Assembly: GCF_002272745.1 (NCBI RefSeq)
Contig: NZ_NPBD01000020.1
Coordinates: 1 to 55,115 of the forward strand
Length of the DNA stretch: 55,115 nt
Direction of reading: 5' to 3'
Origin: Terribacillus saccharophilus
GTDB lineage: Bacteria; Bacillota; Bacilli; Bacillales; Amphibacillaceae
Position numbers and translations under genes: made by a program. Of this stretch, positions 52,135 through 55,115 are shown piece after piece; position 1 is the first letter of the stretch, and each line of letters begins with the position of its first letter. The notes beneath the pieces were generated by a model that saw only the letters and a program-made list of their open reading frames with translations, made no database searches and had not been told where the DNA came from.

Positions 52135-53558
52135 AATAATTCTCCTTCGTTTGTGCCTGTATACGTAAGCACCCCTTCTTCGATATGTTCATTTTGAAAA
52201 GAGATGCTGCTATTCTTCCACAATTGTATCATTTCCACATGCTGTTTTGTTATGATTTCTCCTTTTGCCAGTACCGGTATTCCTGGCGGATAAGGAATAA
52301 TTGATTCTGCTGCAATACAGCCGACAGCCTCGTCCCAATTTACAAAGACTGGCTGCTGCTCTTCCATCTCTGCATAACTTACAGCAAGCTCCTGTATCGG
52401 CTCAGAGAAAAGATGAGCTGCTTGGACAGGGCTGATAGAAGCTGGTTCCTTCATATCTTCTATAGCTGTTCTGACACGATCCAAATCGCCTTCTGTTAGT
52501 ATTTCTAATCCATGGACAAGCAAAATATGCCGATCTGTTACTAATTCTGGATAGATACCGGATGACTCCAGCATATTAGCAAGCTGTCTCGGCTGATAAC
52601 CCGTCCCTACACGCAAAACGATCTTCAGCCAATCACCATCCTGGCTTTCCACTTCCCATAGATCCGACGCAGAAAGCAGTTTTCGAAAAGCTTTAACAGC
52701 AGTATGAAGGTTATCCATTTCCTCTGCTGTACGAGTAGCCAGGTACTTCCTGGCTGTATCCAACGAGGCAAGGAGCAAATAAGATGGACTGCTGGACTGT
52801 AGCATCCTCAAGTAACGGTCAACGGAAGAGATGGAGATATACTCGCTATTCAGATGAAGATAGGAACTCATCGTGAACGCAGGCGCCATTTTATGAGCGG
52901 ACTGGACGACAACATCTGCTCCAGCCTCTAATGCGCTTAAAGGGAGTGTCTTGGCAGTCTTTAAATGTACTCCATGGGCCTCATCTACTAAAATAGGTAT
53001 CCTGCTCGCATGCGCCATCTCAACGATTTCTTTCAAATCAAATACCGTACCGAAATAGTCCGGATACGTCAATATGAGTGCTTTTGCCTCCGGATACCTT
53101 TGAATTGCCTTTTGTATCGTATGCTTCGTGGGATGAGTATATCTCTCTTTCTCTTTATCATATGCAGGCGCCAGAAAGACGGGCTTTGCTCCAGCGAGCT
53201 CCAATCCGTTCAGTATCGATTTATGGCAGTTGCGCTGTACGAGAACTATTTCATTTCTTTTGATGCTTCCGAGAATCATTGCTACATTTCCAACTGTACT
53301 TCCACTGACTAGGAAACGTGTATGCTTTGCACCAAAATAAGACGCAGCTAATTCTTGCGCTTCTGCTATAACACCTTCTGGAGCATGAAGATCATCCAAC
53401 CCCGTTAGCTCCGTCTGATCGAGTAATGCAGCGGTTCGAAAGAATGATTCCTCCTCAAATAGCATTCCATGTTTATGTCCTGGCACATGGAACGATATTG
53501 GATCCTGTTTAGCGAACTGTACCAACCTATCGTATAGCGGCGTATCTAACTGATTCAT
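52131..53558 (-). CDS. yaaO: Orn/Lys/Arg decarboxylase-family PLP protein (YaaO)
   Basis: A 475-aa fold-type I PLP enzyme of the group that includes lysine and arginine decarboxylases. The N-terminus has FHVPGHKHG, the PLP lysine is in VVQSAHKMAPAFT, and VDEAHGVH holds the PLP-contacting aspartate. The precise amino-acid substrate cannot be told. The ATG at 53558 follows AAAGGAAG. In B. subtilis xpaC and yaaN separate it from csfB; here csfB is adjacent. Confidence 0.9.
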   Translation of the reverse strand: MNQLDTPLYDRLVQFAKQDPISFHVPGHKHGMLFEEESFFRTAALLDQTELTGLDDLHAPEGVIAEAQELAASYFGAKHTRFLVSGSTVGNVAMILGSIKRNEIVLVQRNCHKSILNGLELAGAKPVFLAPAYDKEKERYTHPTKHTIQKAIQRYPEAKALILTYPDYFGTVFDLKEIVEMAHASRIPILVDEAHGVHLKTAKTLPLSALEAGADVVVQSAHKMAPAFTMSSYLHLNSEYISISSVDRYLRMLQSSSPSYLLLASLDTARKYLATRTAEEMDNLHTAVKAFRKLLSASDLWEVESQDGDWLKIVLRVGTGYQPRQLANMLESSGIYPELVTDRHILLVHGLEILTEGDLDRVRTAIEDMKEPASISPVQAAHLFSEPIQELAVSYAEMEEQQPVFVNWDEAVGCIAAESIIPYPPGIPVLAKGEIITKQHVEMIQLWKNSSISFQNEHIEEGVLTYTGTNEGELF

Positions 53559-53604
53559 TTGATTCTTCCTTTGAGCTTTTTCACTTATTATACGCACACA
53601 TACA

Positions 53605-53631
53605 AAAAGAAAAAAGCCTAGCTTAGGCTTT
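53605..53631 (-). terminator. Terminator of csfB
   Basis: Minus-strand stem AAAGCCTA / TAGGCTTT with a 3-nt loop and a T-rich tail, overlapping the csfB stop codon. Confidence 0.75.
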
Positions 53632-53812
53632 AGTGAAATGTCATTTGATTCAAGTTACGAAGTTTTTTCACAAAATAGTGATATTGTACTTCTTTCGGTT
53701 CTGTCTGGACGATTTTCTGTTCACATTCTCTGCAGATAAATAAGCGATAAAGATGTATACCTTCTTGTTTCTCTTCGTCACAAATACCGCATAAGCATTT
53801 TTTGCTCAACAT
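53630..53812 (-). CDS. csfB: Anti-sigma-G factor CsfB (Gin)
   Basis: A 60-aa forespore protein that in B. subtilis inhibits sigma-G (and sigma-E) prematurely active RNA polymerase. Two cysteine pairs form the zinc site (Cys8/Cys11, Cys27/Cys30) around GIHLYRLFICRECE, followed by YFVKKL, as in Gin. A sigma-F promoter lies upstream, as expected. Confidence 0.9.
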   Translation of the reverse strand: MLSKKCLCGICDEEKQEGIHLYRLFICRECEQKIVQTEPKEVQYHYFVKKLRNLNQMTFH

Positions 53813-53830
53813 TCTCCACCTCCGTTAGGT

Positions 53831-53860
53831 TAGTTTCTCCTAAACTAACGAACATCATAC
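53831..53860 (-). promoter_or_regulatory. Sigma-F promoter of csfB
   Basis: GTATG (53856-53860), a 15-nt spacer and GGAGAAACTA (53831-53840) on the minus strand; the -10 matches the sigma-F consensus GGNRANANTN fully. It overlaps an 8-bp inverted repeat (53829-53849). The gap 53813-54121 holds this promoter, a possible mini-ORF with terminator and the sigO control region. Confidence 0.6.
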
Positions 53861-53990
53861 CTGCTAATCTTGTAATCTAAGTTTATCTTCAACTGGCAGA
53901 GATGTTGTTTGTACGGTTTGTACGTATTGACGTTGTCATATGAGGTACTGATTTCCTTTTATAAACTATAGGAGAATAGGAAACTTGCTT

Positions 53991-54065
53991 ATGAATACTG
54001 CAACAAGCAGCGCAGATGGACAAGCAGGTTGGGACTATTCGAAAAAGTCTTTTCAAAAAGGCTGA
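53991..54065 (+). CDS. Possible 24-aa mini-ORF
   Basis: ATG-led frame starting MNTATSSADG and ending TGA inside the T-run of a hairpin. A GGAGAATAGGAAA stretch precedes it. No homolog is recognised. It may be a small transcript rather than a gene. Confidence 0.2.
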   Translation: MNTATSSADGQAGWDYSKKSFQKG

Positions 54066-54073
54066 TTTTTTTT
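54046..54073 (+). terminator. Plus-strand terminator before sigO
   Basis: Stem AGTCTTTT / AAAAGGCT (two-nt loop) followed by GA and eight T. It would stop a plus-strand transcript started in the csfB-sigO gap, before the sigO promoter. Confidence 0.5.
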
Positions 54074-54083
54074 ACACTAAAAT

Positions 54084-54097
54084 AGAACATACGTTCG
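54084..54097. promoter_or_regulatory. LexA (DinR) box in the sigO promoter
   Basis: AGAACATACGTTCG matches the Bacillus LexA consensus CGAACRNRYGTTCG at 13 of 14 positions, including all of the inner RNRY. It lies 25 bp before sigO, over or just after the probable start site (a weak TTTTCA-N17-TACACT pair lies upstream at 54050-54078). Confidence 0.6.
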
Positions 54098-54121
54098 TTT
54101 TTGGTTGAAAGGGGGAACATA

Positions 54122-54685
54122 ATGATGTGCAGCAAGGAGAAACCCAAACAAGGAAAATTTCATCCAAATGCAGCCTTGATGCAAGGATTCCTGAAAGAAG
54201 AACAGCACCGCATTGTTTACGAACAAGCAGAGCGTTATCCTTCCGAGGCAAACCTGCGAAAGCTTAATGCTGCTTTTCAGCAATTTTATACAGAAATACA
54301 ATTAACCAATTATCTTACGACGACACTTAGCTATTATGCGAGAAATTACAGCAAACAAGCAGCAGTACTTCAAGGCAGGGAATTAACAGTCCTTGATCAG
54401 CCAGCAAGCGAAGAACAAGAAACCAGCAAAAAGGAGATGCTCGTAGCCAAGGAAGATCAGACTGTGTACAGCTGGGAACAGGCCATTCATGATCCTGTTC
54501 TCTTAACTGCTATTCAGGACTTGCCTACTAAACAGAAACAATATTTAGAGCTGCATTTTATCCATCAGCTGACTCATACTGAAGTTGCTGAGAAACTGGA
54601 CATCTCCCAGCAAGCTGTTTCAAAGTCAATTCAATCTGCACTTAGGAAACTCCGTTCAGTCTTGCCGAAAGGAGACGCGCCATGA
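54122..54685 (+). CDS. sigO: Sigma-70-family factor, SigO-like
   Basis: A 187-aa sigma-factor-like protein with a clear region 4 HTH at the end (LPTKQKQYLELHFIHQLTHTEVAEKLDISQQAVSKSIQSALRKLRSVL) and no clear region 2. In B. subtilis SigO (YvrI) lacks a functional region 2 and needs the co-factor RsoA; the same two genes, with yvrJ, occur here in one operon. The start at 54122 follows AAAGGGGG. Two ATG codons are adjacent. Confidence 0.82.
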   Translation: MMCSKEKPKQGKFHPNAALMQGFLKEEQHRIVYEQAERYPSEANLRKLNAAFQQFYTEIQLTNYLTTTLSYYARNYSKQAAVLQGRELTVLDQPASEEQETSKKEMLVAKEDQTVYSWEQAIHDPVLLTAIQDLPTKQKQYLELHFIHQLTHTEVAEKLDISQQAVSKSIQSALRKLRSVLPKGDAP

Positions 54686-54834
54686 CGACAGAAACCATTA
54701 TTTCTATGATCGGTAACCTTGGCTTTCCTATAGTAGTCTCATTTTATTTGCTCATACGTCTTGAGCAGAACATTAAGCGCCTGGAGCAAACACTGCAGGC
54801 GCTAATAGAACAGATTCAAAAAGGAGGAAACTAA
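54682..54834 (+). CDS. yvrJ: YvrJ-family small membrane protein
   Basis: A 50-aa peptide with one hydrophobic segment (MIGNLGFPIVVSFYLLIRLE) and a charged coiled tail. GNLGFPIVV and the YLL-RLE transition are characteristic of YvrJ, encoded with sigO and rsoA in B. subtilis. It overlaps sigO by 4 nt and has an AAAGGAG site. Function unknown; size and topology also resemble holin-like UviB/BhlA peptides. Confidence 0.85.
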   Translation: MTTETIISMIGNLGFPIVVSFYLLIRLEQNIKRLEQTLQALIEQIQKGGN

Positions 54835-54836
54835 AA

Positions 54837-55076
54837 TTGAACACATTACTTGAACTTACAATTAAAGCAAAGGCGGAAGATAAAGCTGCACTGGAAACTA
54901 TGCTTATCCGATTTCAGCCAAAGATTCGGAAACTGAGCAGTTCTGCACCATATGCATGGAAAGAAGATATGGAGCAGGAGCTGTATATCCAGCTAATCAA
55001 AGCCATTCATCGATTTGAAATTCAAGAGGTGGAGCCTCAGTGGAAATTCTCTCATCAATTTCATTCCGCAATATAA
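54837..55076 (+). CDS. rsoA: RsoA-like sigma-O co-factor
   Basis: A 79-aa protein, the same length as B. subtilis RsoA, which supplies the region-2-like function that SigO lacks. It has KAKAEDKAALETMLIRFQPKI and WKEDMEQELYIQLIKAIHRFEI, resembling sigma region 2. The start is TTG at 54837 with AAAGGAGG upstream. It is the last gene of the operon and is followed by a terminator. Confidence 0.82.
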   Translation: MNTLLELTIKAKAEDKAALETMLIRFQPKIRKLSSSAPYAWKEDMEQELYIQLIKAIHRFEIQEVEPQWKFSHQFHSAI

Positions 55077-55109
55077 AAAAATCCCTGATCCTTATTGGAT
55101 CAGGGATTT
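55075..55109 (+). terminator. Terminator of the sigO-yvrJ-rsoA operon
   Basis: Stem AAATCCCTGATCC / GGATCAGGGATTT with a 5-nt loop; pyrimidine-rich tail at the window end. Confidence 0.75.
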
Positions 55110-55115
55110 CATCTT

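Overview
The window is a chromosomal segment from a spore-forming, Gram-positive member of the Bacillaceae, outside the Bacillus subtilis group. Almost every minus-strand gene has its ortholog, in the same order, in the oriC-proximal csfB-to-lysS segment of B. subtilis. Sporulation genes are abundant (csfB, yabG, sspF, fin, spoVT, yabP, yabQ, spoIIE, spoVG). Several promoters match sporulation or stress sigma factors: sigma-F before csfB, sigma-G before spoVT, sigma-H before spoVG and sigma-B before ctc. The genus cannot be fixed from sequence reading alone; a halotolerant, Terribacillus-like bacillus is one guess.

Transcription runs mainly right to left, on the minus strand. From right to left: (1) 54.1-55.1 kb, plus strand: a sigO-yvrJ-rsoA cassette encoding a split sigma factor, with a LexA-type box at its promoter. 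(2) 46.5-53.8 kb: csfB, a PLP decarboxylase, tmk, darA, yaaR, holB, ricT, yabA, trmN6-like yabB, yazA and rsmI. (3) abrB (plus strand) facing metG, then tatD, rnmV, rsmA, yabG, veg, sspF, ispE, purR, spoVG, glmU, prs and ctc. (4) A complete sigY-yxlCDEFG-type operon and an array of long-hairpin repeats, inserted between ctc and pth. (5) pth, fin, mfd and spoVT. (6) An MFS exporter convergent with an AraC regulator, inserted between spoVT and yabM. (7) yabM, yabN, rqcP, yabP, yabQ, divIC and yabR. (8) A tRNA-Met on the plus strand, a phosphatase, and a marR-DHA2 exporter pair. (9) spoIIE, yabS, yabT, tilS, hprT, ftsH, hslO, cysK, folP, folB, folK, dusB and lysS. The left edge probably runs into an rRNA operon promoter.

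The conserved backbone combines translation (lysS, metG, tRNA modification, pth), replication (holB, tmk, yabA), folate, cysteine and cell-wall precursors, and stage-specific sporulation control. Compared with B. subtilis, pabBAC, coaX, the prsA-like yacD, yazB, yabJ, yabE and xpaC-yaaN are missing from their usual places.

The observations most worth a second look are these. First, three full 122-126 bp tandem repeats plus a partial one fold into long hairpins whose middle helix differs between copies while staying paired. Second, short promoter-terminator leaders precede both tRNA synthetase genes; they share a motif, and the lysS leader holds a 21-codon reading frame running through its terminator. 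Third, there is a 13/14 LexA box in front of sigO-yvrJ-rsoA. Fourth, a second cluster of Spo0A-box-like sites lies between abrB and metG.
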